Shown here piece by piece: positions 51,611 through 62,157 of a stretch of DNA of 62,493 bases (positions are counted from its first letter, which is position 1; each line of letters starts with the position of its first letter). This DNA is from Alphaproteobacteria bacterium. Its GTDB lineage: Bacteria; Pseudomonadota; Alphaproteobacteria; Micropepsales; Micropepsaceae. The stretch spans positions 1 to 62,493 of the forward strand of contig JAEUML010000289.1 of assembly GCA_016792785.1 (NCBI GenBank), given 5' to 3'. Below the pieces are notes generated by a model. That model was not told where the DNA came from. It saw nothing but the letters and a program-made list of their open reading frames with translations, and ran no database searches. Both the position numbers and the translations under genes were made by a program.

Positions 51611-52582
51611 CTATCGCGTGGGCGGCACACTGCCGCCGCTGCGCGCCGCAGAGGCCGCCGCGCCCCTCTCGCCCGCGAGCTTTGCGAGCTCACCGATGCC
51701 CGCGATCGTGCCCAAGAGCCCCGTCGCCTCCATCGGCAGCACGACGAATTTCTGATTGGGCGCCGTCGCCAGCTCCTTGAACGCCTCGACGTATTTCTGT
51801 CCGAGGAAATAATTGATCGCCTGCACGTCGCCCTTGGCGATCGCTTCCGAAACGAGCAACGTCGCTTTCGCTTCCGCCTCGGCCGAACGCTCGCGCGCCT
51901 CGGCGTCGCGGAACGCCGCTTCGCGCCGGCCCTCCGCTTCTAGGATCGCCGCCTGTTTCGAACCTTCCGCGCGAAGAATCTCGGCCTGCTTCTGACCGTC
52001 GGCCGTCAACACTTCCGCGCGCCGTTCGCGCTCGGCCTTCATTTGCCGCGCCATGGATTCGGTGATGTCCGACGGCGGCGACAGATCCTTGATCTCGATG
52101 CGCGTGGCCTTCACGCCCCACGGCTGCGTCGCCGCGTCGATGACGCGCAAGAGCTTCACGTTGATTTCGTCGCGCTTGGAAAGCACCTCGTCGAGGTCCA
52201 TCGAACCGATCACGGTGCGCACGTTCGTGAGCGCAAGATTGGCGATCGCCCGGGTCAGGTCTTGCACTTCATAGGCCGCGCGCGCCGCATCGACGACCTG
52301 GATGAACGCGATCGCGTCCGCCGTCACCTGCGCGTTGTCCTTGGTGATGACCTCTTGGCTCGGGATGTCGAGCACGGTCTCCATCATCGACATCTTGCGC
52401 CCGACGCGCTCGAAGATCGGATTGACGAACCCGAGTCCCGGTTTCAACGTGCGTGTGTATTCGCCAAACCGCTCGACCGTCCATTGATAGCCTTGCGGCA
52501 CGAACTTGATCGCCCGGAAAATGAGGACGATCGCGGCGAACACCAGCGCGAAAATGAACGTGGTGCCGAATTCTTCGAACAT
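51611..52582 (-). CDS. SPFH/stomatin-like membrane protein (QmcA type)
   Basis: 323 aa from the ATG at 52582 with AGGGG upstream. An N-terminal membrane anchor (7-24), an SPFH/Band-7 domain (IKFVPQGYQWTVERFGEYTRTLKPGL...DIPSQEVITKDNAQVTADAI), then a long Ala/Glu/Arg coiled coil (about 190-245, RQMKAERERRAEVLTADGQKQAEILRAEG). It forms large membrane-bound assemblies with NfeD, whose gene follows 37 bases later. Confidence 0.92.
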   Translation of the reverse strand: MFEEFGTTFIFALVFAAIVLIFRAIKFVPQGYQWTVERFGEYTRTLKPGLGFVNPIFERVGRKMSMMETVLDIPSQEVITKDNAQVTADAIAFIQVVDAARAAYEVQDLTRAIANLALTNVRTVIGSMDLDEVLSKRDEINVKLLRVIDAATQPWGVKATRIEIKDLSPPSDITESMARQMKAERERRAEVLTADGQKQAEILRAEGSKQAAILEAEGRREAAFRDAEARERSAEAEAKATLLVSEAIAKGDVQAINYFLGQKYVEAFKELATAPNQKFVVLPMEATGLLGTIAGIGELAKLAGERGAAASAARSGGSVPPTR

Positions 52583-52743
52583 AGGACCCCTCTTCTGTTG
52601 ACGGACCGGACGCGTCGCCGCCACGAATCAGCCGGAATCATAGCGAAGCTCACAGCCACACGCCTTGCACCAGGCCTCGCAACTGTCATATGGCCAGGCT
52701 AGAATTCGCCCGCAAGGGGCTTGAATTCTCTCGGGAGACACAG

Positions 52744-53337
52744 ATGACCGACAAAAAGATGACCCGCCGCGATGCATTGGCCACAGGCGCGGGCGGCGCC
52801 TTATCGCTCGCCGCCGCCTTGGCGCTCGTCAACGAAACGGCGATGGCCGCCGACGACACGTACTCTGAACCTGAAATCGTGCGCATCGCCTCCGACTTCT
52901 TCGGCATGACGACCGAAGCCGTTGCGAAGGCCGTGTCGCGCGTCTTCGCCGACCTCGGTCGCCCGAACGCCTACATCAAGGGCGAAGAGGCCTCCGGCGC
53001 GATCGGCGTCGGCCTGCGCTACGGCGACGGCACGATGCACCGCAAAGGATTCAAGAACCTGAAAGTGTATTGGCAAGGCCCGTCGATCGGTTTCGACGTC
53101 GGTGCCAACGCCTCGAAGTGCTTCACGCTCGTCTATCAAATCCGCCGTCAGGAAGAGATCTTCCAGCGCTACCCCGGCGTCGAAGGCACGTATTATTTCA
53201 TTGCCGGCATCGGCGTGAACTATCAGCGGACGGGCCGCATCTCGCTCGCCCCCATGCGCACCGGCATCGGCATCCGCGCCGGCGTCAACGCCGGCTACTT
53301 GAGCTACACGCGCGAACGCAACATCCTGCCGTTCTGA
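52744..53337 (+). CDS. eipA: EipA-like periplasmic protein (DUF1134)
   Basis: 197 aa from the ATG at 52744. The N-terminus has a Tat-like twin Arg (MTDKKMTRRDALATGAGGALSLAAALALVNETAMA), so export to the periplasm is expected. The DUF1134 core is long and nearly intact (IVRIASDFFGMTTEAVAKAVSRVFADLGRPNAYIKGEEASGAIGVGLRYGDGTMHRK...GANASKCFTLVYQI). In Brucella, EipA supports envelope integrity and, as I recall, is under CtrA control. No TTAA-N7-TTAA box is visible upstream here. Confidence 0.88.
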   Translation: MTDKKMTRRDALATGAGGALSLAAALALVNETAMAADDTYSEPEIVRIASDFFGMTTEAVAKAVSRVFADLGRPNAYIKGEEASGAIGVGLRYGDGTMHRKGFKNLKVYWQGPSIGFDVGANASKCFTLVYQIRRQEEIFQRYPGVEGTYYFIAGIGVNYQRTGRISLAPMRTGIGIRAGVNAGYLSYTRERNILPF

Positions 53338-53354
53338 TACCTGATCGCTTACAA

Positions 53355-53394
53355 GCGCCGCTGCGACCCACTCGGTCGCAACGGCGTTTTCGTT
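53355..53394 (+). terminator. Intrinsic terminator after eipA
   Basis: GCGCCGCTGCGACC pairs with GGTCGCAACGGCG (two small bulges) over a short loop, followed by TTTTCGTTT. It ends the eipA transcript before the convergent gene. Confidence 0.85.
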
Positions 53395-53480
53395 TGCGCA
53401 ACGCACGCTCTACAGAAAACGACGACGGGTCGGCCGCGCATGACGCGACCGACCCGCTTAGCTTTCAAATCGCTCGGCGC

Positions 53481-54725
53481 TTACTCGCCAAGCCAATACG
53501 TCATCGGCGGATTGGGCCGGCCGACGAAGCACTGCTCGCCGAGACGATAGTGCCGTACGAGTTCCTCGGCCTGCCGCGCGAGATCGCCGCGCGGACCGAA
53601 GTCGAAGATCGAACTCGTGCCGTCGACCAACCGCCACGAAGCGCCGAAGCGCCGCGCTTGGACGGAGTCCGGATCGACGCGGTTGCAGTCGTCGCCCGGA
53701 ATGCCGCCCGACGGAACGCGGTCGCCGCGCTTCCAGTACGTCATCCCATTGCCGCCCCGGCCGATGAAGCACTGTTGCGTGAAGCGGTAGTGGCGAATGA
53801 TGTTCGCCGCCCGCTGGGCTTCGACGACGCGCAAGCCGAACGAAAGCAGCCAGTTGCTGCCCTGCACGACTTTCCACTCGCCGCCGGTCAAACGCGCTTC
53901 AACGAGGCTTGGGTTGATGCTGATGCAATCCTCCTCGAAGCTGAGTTCGCCCTCCCCGCCGCCGGGACCGCCGGGCCCACCCGGTTCGTCTCGATAGCGC
54001 CGCACCGACGAAATCGCGTCGTTCCAGCCGCCGGGAATGAGGTTGGGCACGTCCTCCGAGATCACGCGGCAACGGCCGGCATAGTTGACGTGCTCGCACA
54101 CTTCCCACGCTTCCGACCCGCGAACGCGAAGGCTCGACGCGATGTCGTTCCAGCCGAGCATGGCAAGATTCGGCGTGTCGCCGTTCAGAAACCGGCTCGC
54201 GCCGTCATAGTTCGTGTGCTCGAAAAGCGTGATGCCCACGCGGCCCGGACCGGGACCCTCGCCGTCATCATCATCGCCCGGCCAGCCGCCACCGCCACCC
54301 GGCCAACCGCGCTTGATCATCGTGCCGCGCGTGACGAACGCGCGCCGCCGCGAACCGTCCGTGTAATGCGTATAGATCGCATAGGAGAGGCGATCGCCCG
54401 GCCGCAGTGTCAGGATAACCGTCTTGCGCGCAAAGCCGGGATTGTAGATCGCGATGACTTCCGTGGCGCTGGTGACGGGATTGGCGCCGGGTACCGGCGC
54501 GTACGCCACCGCATCGACACGGCCCCAATCGCAGTCGCGCGGCTCGCACTGGCCCCACGCGCGAACGTCGAGCCCCGCGCCGTCGAATCGGATGCGCAGT
54601 CGCGTCAAATCGCTCGTTCGCGGATCGGCGTTTCGCCACCGCCCTTCAAAGTCGTTGTAACCGGCCGCGAACGCGGGCCCGGTCCAAATTGCCGCCACTG
54701 CGGCGATGAGCGCTAAGAAGCGCAT
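53481..54725 (-). CDS. Secreted modular protein: beta/gamma-crystallin domain plus two 70-aa repeats
   Basis: 414 aa. Signal peptide ([20 protein letters not shown]). An N-terminal beta domain follows (about 22-135, [43 protein letters not shown]), then a Gly/Asp/Pro linker (140-162). A beta/gamma-crystallin domain of two Greek keys covers about 163-243 ([16 protein letters not shown]..., [16 protein letters not shown]...). A second Gly/Pro linker precedes two tandem 70-aa repeats (260-410), each with Cys...W..V.G...L..FG...RHY......CF.GR....MTYW. Probably disulfide-bonded, and Ca2+ binding is possible. Monocistronic. Function unknown. Confidence 0.8.
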   Translation of the reverse strand: MRFLALIAAVAAIWTGPAFAAGYNDFEGRWRNADPRTSDLTRLRIRFDGAGLDVRAWGQCEPRDCDWGRVDAVAYAPVPGANPVTSATEVIAIYNPGFARKTVILTLRPGDRLSYAIYTHYTDGSRRRAFVTRGTMIKRGWPGGGGGWPGDDDDGEGPGPGRVGITLFEHTNYDGASRFLNGDTPNLAMLGWNDIASSLRVRGSEAWEVCEHVNYAGRCRVISEDVPNLIPGGWNDAISSVRRYRDEPGGPGGPGGGEGELSFEEDCISINPSLVEARLTGGEWKVVQGSNWLLSFGLRVVEAQRAANIIRHYRFTQQCFIGRGGNGMTYWKRGDRVPSGGIPGDDCNRVDPDSVQARRFGASWRLVDGTSSIFDFGPRGDLARQAEELVRHYRLGEQCFVGRPNPPMTYWLGE

Positions 54726-54923
54726 GGGCTACTCTCCTTGGGTTCGTGTCCCATTGGGCTCCAAGCCCCAATCGGACAGCGCCTATGTATCGGGGTTGAA
54801 GACGAACCGCCACGAAGCAGCGGTCACACACGGCGTTGTTGTCCACCGTTCATCCAGGCGCCAAAATTGCTGCGCCTGCGAATAGCATTTGACCGTGCCG
54901 GTGAATCGCGCGACAAAGCCCGC

Positions 54924-54968
54924 GGGACACGTCCCCCCAACGGGATGCGCCCATTCTGTAAGGAATGG
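54924..54968 (+). ncRNA. serC leader-like RNA structure overlapping the serC ribosome-binding site
   Basis: Three small hairpins stand in a row just before serC: GGGAC-AC-GTCCC (54924-54935), GGG-ATGCG-CCC at 54942-54952, and CCATTC-TGTAAG-GAATGG (54951-54968). The last encloses the AAGGA ribosome-binding site. The known alphaproteobacterial serC leader lies before serC-serA operons, and its final stem covers the ribosome-binding site, as here. Hairpins two and three share bases and could alternate. Confidence 0.6.
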
Positions 54969-54974
54969 ATCAAA

Positions 54975-56126
54975 ATGACGAAGCCTGCCGAACGGCCCAC
55001 GCGGCCGCACTTTTCTTCTGGCCCCTGCGCCAAGCGCCCCGGCTGGACCCCCCAAGCACTCAACGCAGCATTGCTCGGACGCTCGCACCGCGCGAAGCCC
55101 GGCAAAGCGAAACTCGAACAAGCGATCGAACGCACGCGCAAAGTGTTGGGCGTGCCGGCCGACTACCGCATTGGCATCGTTCCCGCCTCCGACACCGGCG
55201 CGGTCGAGATGGCGCTGTGGTCGCTCTTAGGCCCGAAGCCCGTCGATGTTCTCGTCTGGGAAAGCTTCGGCAACGACTGGGCCACCGACATCACGAAGCA
55301 GCTGAAGCTGCAAGACGTCCGCGTGCTGAAAGCTGGCTACGGCGCGTTGCCGGACCTCACCCAAGTGAACCCGGCGCACGACACGATCTTCACCTGGAAT
55401 GGCACGACCTCCGGCGTGCGCGTGCCGGACGGCGGCTGGATTTCGGATGCACGCGAAGGTCTGACGATCTGCGACGCGACGTCCGCCGCCTTCGCACAGG
55501 ATTTGCCGTGGGCGAAACTCGATGTCGTCACGTTCTCCTGGCAAAAGGCGCTGGGCGGCGAAGCCGCACACGGCATGCTGGTCCTCTCGCCCAAGGCCGT
55601 TGCCCGTCTCGAAAGCCACAAGCCTGCGTGGCCTCTGCCGAAAATCTTCCGCATGACGAAGGACGGCAAGCTGAACGAAGGCATCTTCAAGGGCGAAACG
55701 ATCAACACGCCCTCGATGCTCTGCGTCGAAGACTATCTCGACGCGCTCACATGGGCCGAGAGCATCGGCGGCCTTCGCGCGCTCATGGCGCGTGCCGATG
55801 AGAACCTCCACGTCATCGACCGCTGGACGAAGACCGCAGGGTGGGTCGACTTCCTGGCGAAGGACCCGAAGACGCGCTCGAACACGTCGGTGTGCTTGAA
55901 GATCGTCGATCCCTGGTTCACCGCGAAGGACGCTGAAGGCCAAGCAGCGGCCGCGAAAAAGATCGCCGACCTTCTCGACAAGGAAGGCGTCGCCCACGAC
56001 ATCGCCGCTTACCGCGACGCCCCGCCGGGCCTGCGCATCTGGTGCGGCGCCACCGTCGAAAACGCCGACGTCAAGGCGCTGATACCCTGGCTCGACTGGG
56101 CCTGGGGCCAAGTCAAAGCGTCGTAG
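54975..56126 (+). CDS. serC: Phosphoserine aminotransferase SerC
   Basis: 383 aa from the ATG at 54975; the upstream frame is not protein-like. A PLP enzyme turning 3-phosphohydroxypyruvate and glutamate into phosphoserine; in alphaproteobacteria it also serves PLP synthesis. Start motif [20 protein letters not shown]...[17 protein letters not shown]-lysine [24 protein letters not shown], and C-terminal [13 protein letters not shown]. Length and motifs match the alphaproteobacterial subtype. First gene of serC-serA-purA. Confidence 0.95.
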   Translation: MTKPAERPTRPHFSSGPCAKRPGWTPQALNAALLGRSHRAKPGKAKLEQAIERTRKVLGVPADYRIGIVPASDTGAVEMALWSLLGPKPVDVLVWESFGNDWATDITKQLKLQDVRVLKAGYGALPDLTQVNPAHDTIFTWNGTTSGVRVPDGGWISDAREGLTICDATSAAFAQDLPWAKLDVVTFSWQKALGGEAAHGMLVLSPKAVARLESHKPAWPLPKIFRMTKDGKLNEGIFKGETINTPSMLCVEDYLDALTWAESIGGLRALMARADENLHVIDRWTKTAGWVDFLAKDPKTRSNTSVCLKIVDPWFTAKDAEGQAAAAKKIADLLDKEGVAHDIAAYRDAPPGLRIWCGATVENADVKALIPWLDWAWGQVKAS

Positions 56127-56135
56127 CCTGGGAGC

Positions 56136-56152
56136 GCGGGCGTCCCGCCCGC
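56136..56152. repeat. Short GC palindrome between serC and serA
   Basis: GCGGGCG-TCC-CGCCCGC, 7-bp arms, inside GGAGCGCGGGCG...CCGCTCTTCC. The same type of GAGCGCGGGCGTCCCGCCCGCTC palindrome is common between genes in many proteobacteria. It may be a small REP unit that stabilises the serC mRNA end. Confidence 0.7.
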
Positions 56153-56190
56153 TCTTCCTTCCCTCTCTCCTTCCGACGAAGAGTTTAGCA

Positions 56191-57767
56191 ATGCCCAAAG
56201 TCCTGATCTCCGATCAGCTCTCCCCCGCCGCTGTCCAAATCTTCAAAGACCGCGGCATCGACGTCGACGTGAAAGTCGGCCTGCCGAAGGACGAACTGAA
56301 ATCGATCATCGGCCGCTACGACGGCTTGGCGATCCGCTCGGCGACGAAGGTGACGGCGGACATCCTCGCCGCCGCCACGCATCTAAAAGTCGTCGGCCGC
56401 GCCGGCATCGGCGTCGACAATGTCGACATCCCGGCCGCGACCGCTCGCGGCGTGATCGTGATGAACACGCCGCACGGCAATTCGATCACGACGGCCGAGC
56501 ACGCGATCGCGCTGATGTTCGCGCTCGCGCGCGAGATACCGGCCGCGAACGCCTCCACCCATGCCGGCAAGTGGGAAAAGAACCGCTTCATGGGCGTCGA
56601 GCTCACCGGCAAGACGTTGGGCATCATCGGCTGCGGCAACATCGGCTCCATCGTCGCCGAACGCGCGAAGGGCTTGCGCATGAAGGTGGCGGCTTTCGAC
56701 CCCTATTTAAGCCCCGAACGCGCAGAGTCCCTCGGGGTCGACAAGGTCGAACTCGACGAACTGCTTGCGCGCGCCGACATCATCACACTGCACACGCCCT
56801 TGACCGACAAAACGCGGAACATCCTCGACGCCAAGGCGCTCGCGAAGACCAAGAAGGGTGTGCGCATCGTCAACTGTGCGCGTGGCGGCCTGATCGACGA
56901 AGCCGCCCTGAAGGACGCGCTGGCCTCAGGCCACGTGGCAGGCGCCGCGCTCGACGTCTTCGAAACCGAGCCCGCGAAGGACAATCTCCTCTTCGGCTCC
57001 GACAAAGTTGTGGCGACGCCGCATCTCGGGGCTTCGACGTCGGAGGCGCAGGAGAACGTCGCCCTGCAAGTCGCCGAGCAAATGTCGGACTATTTGCTCA
57101 CGGGCGCCATCACGAACGCGATCAACATGCCCTCGATCACGGCCGACCAGGCGACAAAGATGAAGCCCTGGATCAAGCTCGCCGAGAACCTCGGCGCGTT
57201 CGCCGGCCAACTCACCGAGACGAGCATCAAATCGGTCGAGCTCATCTACGAAGGCCACGTCGCCGAATTGAACACGCGCGCACTCACGCAAGCGGCTCTC
57301 GCGGGCCTGCTCAAGCCGGCGCTCTCTGACGTCAACATGGTCAACGCCCCGGTCGTCGCGAAGGAGCGCGGCATCCAGGTCTCCGAGGTCCGCCGCACAC
57401 AGCACGGCGCCTATGAGGGCTATCTGATGCTGAAGGTCGCGACCGAGCGCCAGGAACGTTCCGTCGCCGGCACCGTGTTCTCGAACGGCGTGCCGCGCCT
57501 CATCCAGGTGAAGGGCATCGACATGGAATCGCACTTCACGCCGCACATGCTCTACGTCACGAACGAGGACAAGCCCGGCTTCATCGGCAAGCTCGGCACG
57601 CTGCTCGGCGACGCGAAGGTCAACATCGCAAGCTTCAACCTCGGCCGCACCGCCCCCGGCAGCGACGCGATCGCCCTCGTCGAAGTCGACGGTCCCGTGC
57701 CCGATGCTGTGCTCGCCGAACTCCGCAAGATCCCGGTGGTGAAGCAAGCAAAAGCGTTGGTGTTCTG

Positions 57768-57768
<1 letters not shown>
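56191..57768 (+). CDS. serA: D-3-phosphoglycerate dehydrogenase SerA
   Basis: 525 aa, the long (type I) form. First step of serine synthesis. The NAD-binding fold has [19 protein letters not shown] (about 148-166). The catalytic Arg lies in [13 protein letters not shown], Glu in FETEPA and His in [13 protein letters not shown]. An intervening ASB domain and a C-terminal ACT domain (about 452-523, [34 protein letters not shown]) follow. The ACT domain usually mediates serine inhibition. The stop overlaps the purA start (TGATG). Confidence 0.97.
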
Positions 57769-59060
<1,292 letters not shown>

Positions 59061-59064
59061 CGTG

Positions 59065-60051
59065 TCACTTCGGCCAGATCAGCGCCACGTAGCCGACATA
59101 GCCCGCGATCAGCGCCACGCCCTCGCGCCGGCCGATGCGATAGCCCGTGTACGCGAGCGCGACGAGCAGCAGCGACACGCCCACCATCACGAGATTGTCG
59201 CGCGCGATGATCTCGGCCGGTACGGCAGTCGGCGCGATGAGTGCGGTAATACCGCCGATGCCCAGGATGTTGTAGATGTTCGAACCCAGGATATTGCCGA
59301 GCGCGACATCCGCCTGCCGCTTCATCGCCGCAATCACCGACGTCACCATTTCGGGCAGCGAGGTCCCGACGGCGACGATCGTCAAGCCGATCACGGTCTC
59401 CGAAATCCCCATCGCGGCCGCGAGCTTCACCGCGCCGTCGACCAGGAAGCTGCCGCCGAAGATGACGAGCACGAGGCCGGCCAGCGCGATCGCAAGCGAA
59501 ATCGCGATGTCGGCGGCGGGCAAGCGCGCGTGCTCCTGACCCTTATGCTCGACCAGGCCTTCGACCGCCTCGCCACGCTCAAACGCCGCCGTATGGTCGC
59601 CCGTCCCGCTGCGCTCTTGCAGATAGGCGTAAGTGACATAGCCGATCAGCATCGCGACGAACGCCGCGCCGACGAACGGCCCGAGCACCATCAAAGGCGA
59701 CACGACGGCGAGCAGCATCGCCGCGCCCACCATGATCACGCCGTCGCGCTTCAGCGCCGACTGCGAGACCGCGATCGGGAATATCAGCGCCGACATGCCG
59801 AGGATCAAAAGGATATTGGCGATGTTCGACCCGACGATGTTGCCGATCGCGATCCCGGGCGACCCTTCGAGAGCGGCCTCGACGCTGGTCACGAGCTCCG
59901 GCGTCGACGTGCCGAAACCCACGAGCGTGAGCCCGATGAGCAACGGCGAAAGTCCTATGCGCTCGGCGAATCGCACCGCGCCGCGCACCAGGAATTCACC
60001 GCCGAGAACGAGCAGAACGAGGCCGCCGATCAGCGAGAGCGCAATTTCCAT
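59065..60051 (-). CDS. Calcium/sodium antiporter (YrbG-like, CaCA superfamily)
   Basis: 328 aa, about ten membrane segments with an internal duplication. The two alpha-repeats show GFGTSTPELVTSVEAAL...GNIVGSNIANILLILG and AVGTSLPEMVTSVIAAM...GNILGSNIYNILGIGG. These bind the exchanged cations. A charged cytoplasmic loop (about 145-175) separates the halves. Convergent with purA, 4 bases apart. Confidence 0.92.
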   Translation of the reverse strand: MEIALSLIGGLVLLVLGGEFLVRGAVRFAERIGLSPLLIGLTLVGFGTSTPELVTSVEAALEGSPGIAIGNIVGSNIANILLILGMSALIFPIAVSQSALKRDGVIMVGAAMLLAVVSPLMVLGPFVGAAFVAMLIGYVTYAYLQERSGTGDHTAAFERGEAVEGLVEHKGQEHARLPAADIAISLAIALAGLVLVIFGGSFLVDGAVKLAAAMGISETVIGLTIVAVGTSLPEMVTSVIAAMKRQADVALGNILGSNIYNILGIGGITALIAPTAVPAEIIARDNLVMVGVSLLLVALAYTGYRIGRREGVALIAGYVGYVALIWPK

Positions 60052-60124
60052 GCGCCGCTATGTAGATCGGCCTCGGCGAAGGTAAAGGCAAAATCGCAAC
60101 ACGTTGAGAACTTCCTAGGAAGCC

Positions 60125-61048
60125 CTACCGCGCCGGCAGCGCCGCCGGCTCCTTCGCCTTCGCCGCCGGCCCACCGCCGGTGCGCGAGGCCTTCGCGGCC
60201 TCGCGGATCGCGCGTTGCAGCTTTTCGAACGCCCGTACCTCGATCTGGCGCACGCGCTCGCGGCTGATGTCGAACTCCTTCGACAGGTCCTCAAGCGTCG
60301 CCGGCTCTTCCTTCAAACGCCGGGCGGTCAGAATGTGCCGCTCGCGCTCGTTCAGCACCTTCATCCCTTCGGCCAACAACTCGCTGCGATCGCCCTTCTC
60401 TTCGCTCTCGGCGAGCAGCGTTTCCTGGTTCGGCGAGTCGTCGACGAGCCAATCCTGCCACTCGCCCTCCGAGTCCGCGCGCAACGGCGCGTTCAGCGAA
60501 TGGTCGGGCGCCGCCAGACGGCGGTTCATGGAGATCACTTCGTCCTCGGTCACGCCGAGCTTGGTCGCGATCTGCTTCACCTGCTCGGGGCGCAGATCGC
60601 CGTCCTCGATCGCCTTGATCTGGCCCTTCGCCTTGCGCAGGTTGAAGAACAGCTTCTTCTGCGCCGCTGTCGTGCCGATTTTGACGAGGCTCCAAGAGCG
60701 CAGGATGTACTCCTGGATCGACGCCTTGATCCACCACATCGCATAGGTCGCAAGGCGGAACCCGCGCTCCGGATCGAAGCGCTTGACCGCCTGCATCAAG
60801 CCGACATTGCCTTCCGACACGATCTCGGCGAGCGGCAGCCCATAGCCGCGATAGCCCATCGCGATCTTGGCGACGAGGCGCAGATGGCTTGTCACCAACC
60901 GGTGCGCGGCATCGGAATCTTCGTGTTCGCGCCAGCGCTTGGCGAGCATGTACTCCTCGCCCTGCTCCAGCATTGGGAAATTGCGAATCTCGCTCAAGTA
61001 GCGGTGCAACCCGCCCTCAGGCGAAAGCATCAGATAGCCAGCGGCCAT
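60125..61048 (-). CDS. rpoH: Heat-shock sigma factor RpoH (sigma32)
   Basis: 307 aa from the ATG at 61048 (a TTG lies two codons earlier). Region 1.2-like EGGLHRYLSEIRNFPMLEQGEEYMLAKRW, region 2 LVTSHLRLVAKIAMGYRGYGLPLAEIVSEGNVGLMQAVKRFDPERGFRLATYAMWWIKASIQEYI, the RpoH box QKKLFFNLRKAK, and region 4 with TLEDLSKEFDISRERVRQIEVRAFEKLQRAI. It ends in an Ala/Lys/Pro tail of about 25 residues. Directs RNA polymerase to heat-shock promoters. It lies 131 bp downstream of rluD on the same strand, a common alphaproteobacterial pairing. Confidence 0.96.
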   Translation of the reverse strand: MAAGYLMLSPEGGLHRYLSEIRNFPMLEQGEEYMLAKRWREHEDSDAAHRLVTSHLRLVAKIAMGYRGYGLPLAEIVSEGNVGLMQAVKRFDPERGFRLATYAMWWIKASIQEYILRSWSLVKIGTTAAQKKLFFNLRKAKGQIKAIEDGDLRPEQVKQIATKLGVTEDEVISMNRRLAAPDHSLNAPLRADSEGEWQDWLVDDSPNQETLLAESEEKGDRSELLAEGMKVLNERERHILTARRLKEEPATLEDLSKEFDISRERVRQIEVRAFEKLQRAIREAAKASRTGGGPAAKAKEPAALPAR

Positions 61049-61179
61049 ATCCAACCCCTTGCGTATGACGCCGGAAGAAACGTGCCGTTCGGCCCCGAAA
61101 CCCGGCGTCGGTTCAACGCGCCTGCCCTCTCCAAGGCACAGGCATGAGCGAAACTACGTATGTACGGATCGGGGCGATT

Positions 61180-62157
61180 TTAAGACCCCCGACCCTCCGC
61201 GACTAACCCTTTGAGCGCAAGATACGTTTCGGTGAAGTCATCGGGCAACACACTCTCAAATCTCAGCGTTTTGTGGGTCGCCGGGTGCTGAAATCCCAGG
61301 ACCGCCGCGTGCAGCGCCTGGCGCTTGATGGTGAGCGTCAATCCCGGGATCGACCGCGGCCGCCCATAGACCGGATCGCCGATCAAAGGGTGCCCGATAT
61401 GAGCCATGTGCACGCGAACCTGATGCGTACGCCCGGTCTCGAGTTTGCATTCCACAAGCGCCGCCGTGGAACCAAACGCCTCGATCACTTTGTAGTGCGT
61501 CCGCGCCGCTTTCCCGCCGACCCGCAGCACCGCCATCTTCTGCCGGTTCAAGGGGCTGCGCCCGAGCGCCCCTTCGACCACGCCCGCGCGCTCCCGCGGC
61601 ACGCCCCAAACGAGTGCCTTGTAAACGCGCTCGATCGCATGCGCCGCGAACTGCTTGCCGAGCGACGTGTGCGCCTTCTCGGTTTTGGCCGCCACCATGA
61701 GGCCGGTCGTGTCCTTGTCGATGCGGTGCACGATGCCGGGGCGAAGCTCACCGCCGATGCCGCGCAAGCTCTCGCCGCAATGGGCGATCAGCGCGTTGAC
61801 GAGCGTGCCGTCCCGATTGCCCGCCGCCGGATGCACGACGAGCCCCGCCGCCTTGTCGATGACGATGAGATGCGCATCTTCGTAAACCACGTTGAGCGGA
61901 ATGGCCTGCCCTTCCGGCACCGCCGGAATCGCAGCCGGAATGAGCAGCACGAGTTCCGTCCCCGCCTTCACCTTCGCCGCCGCATCGTCGATCGCCCGCA
62001 CGCCCGCCGTCAGCCGCCCGGATTCGATAAGCTGCTTCAGCCGCGATCGCGACAAATCGGGCCAAGCAGCGGCCAGCACGCGGTCCAGCCGCTCGCCCGC
62101 TTGGCTCTCGCCGATGGTCAGTGTACGACGCTCGACCGCATCAGAGGATGTCGTCAT
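61180..62157 (-). CDS. rluD: 23S rRNA pseudouridine synthase, RluD type
   Basis: 325 aa from the ATG at 62157. S4 RNA-binding domain (about 18-75, GERLDRVLAAAWPDLSRSRLKQLIESGRLTAG), then the catalytic domain with VVYEDAHLIVIDKAAGLVVHPAAGN and the RluA/RluD motif GIVHRIDKDTTGLMVAAKT, whose Asp is catalytic. It ends with RQALHAAVLGFQHPATHKTLRFES. It modifies helix 69 of 23S rRNA if it is the true RluD. Its start codon overlaps that of the divergent gene at 62156. Confidence 0.92.
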   Translation of the reverse strand: MTTSSDAVERRTLTIGESQAGERLDRVLAAAWPDLSRSRLKQLIESGRLTAGVRAIDDAAAKVKAGTELVLLIPAAIPAVPEGQAIPLNVVYEDAHLIVIDKAAGLVVHPAAGNRDGTLVNALIAHCGESLRGIGGELRPGIVHRIDKDTTGLMVAAKTEKAHTSLGKQFAAHAIERVYKALVWGVPRERAGVVEGALGRSPLNRQKMAVLRVGGKAARTHYKVIEAFGSTAALVECKLETGRTHQVRVHMAHIGHPLIGDPVYGRPRSIPGLTLTIKRQALHAAVLGFQHPATHKTLRFESVLPDDFTETYLALKGLVAEGRGS

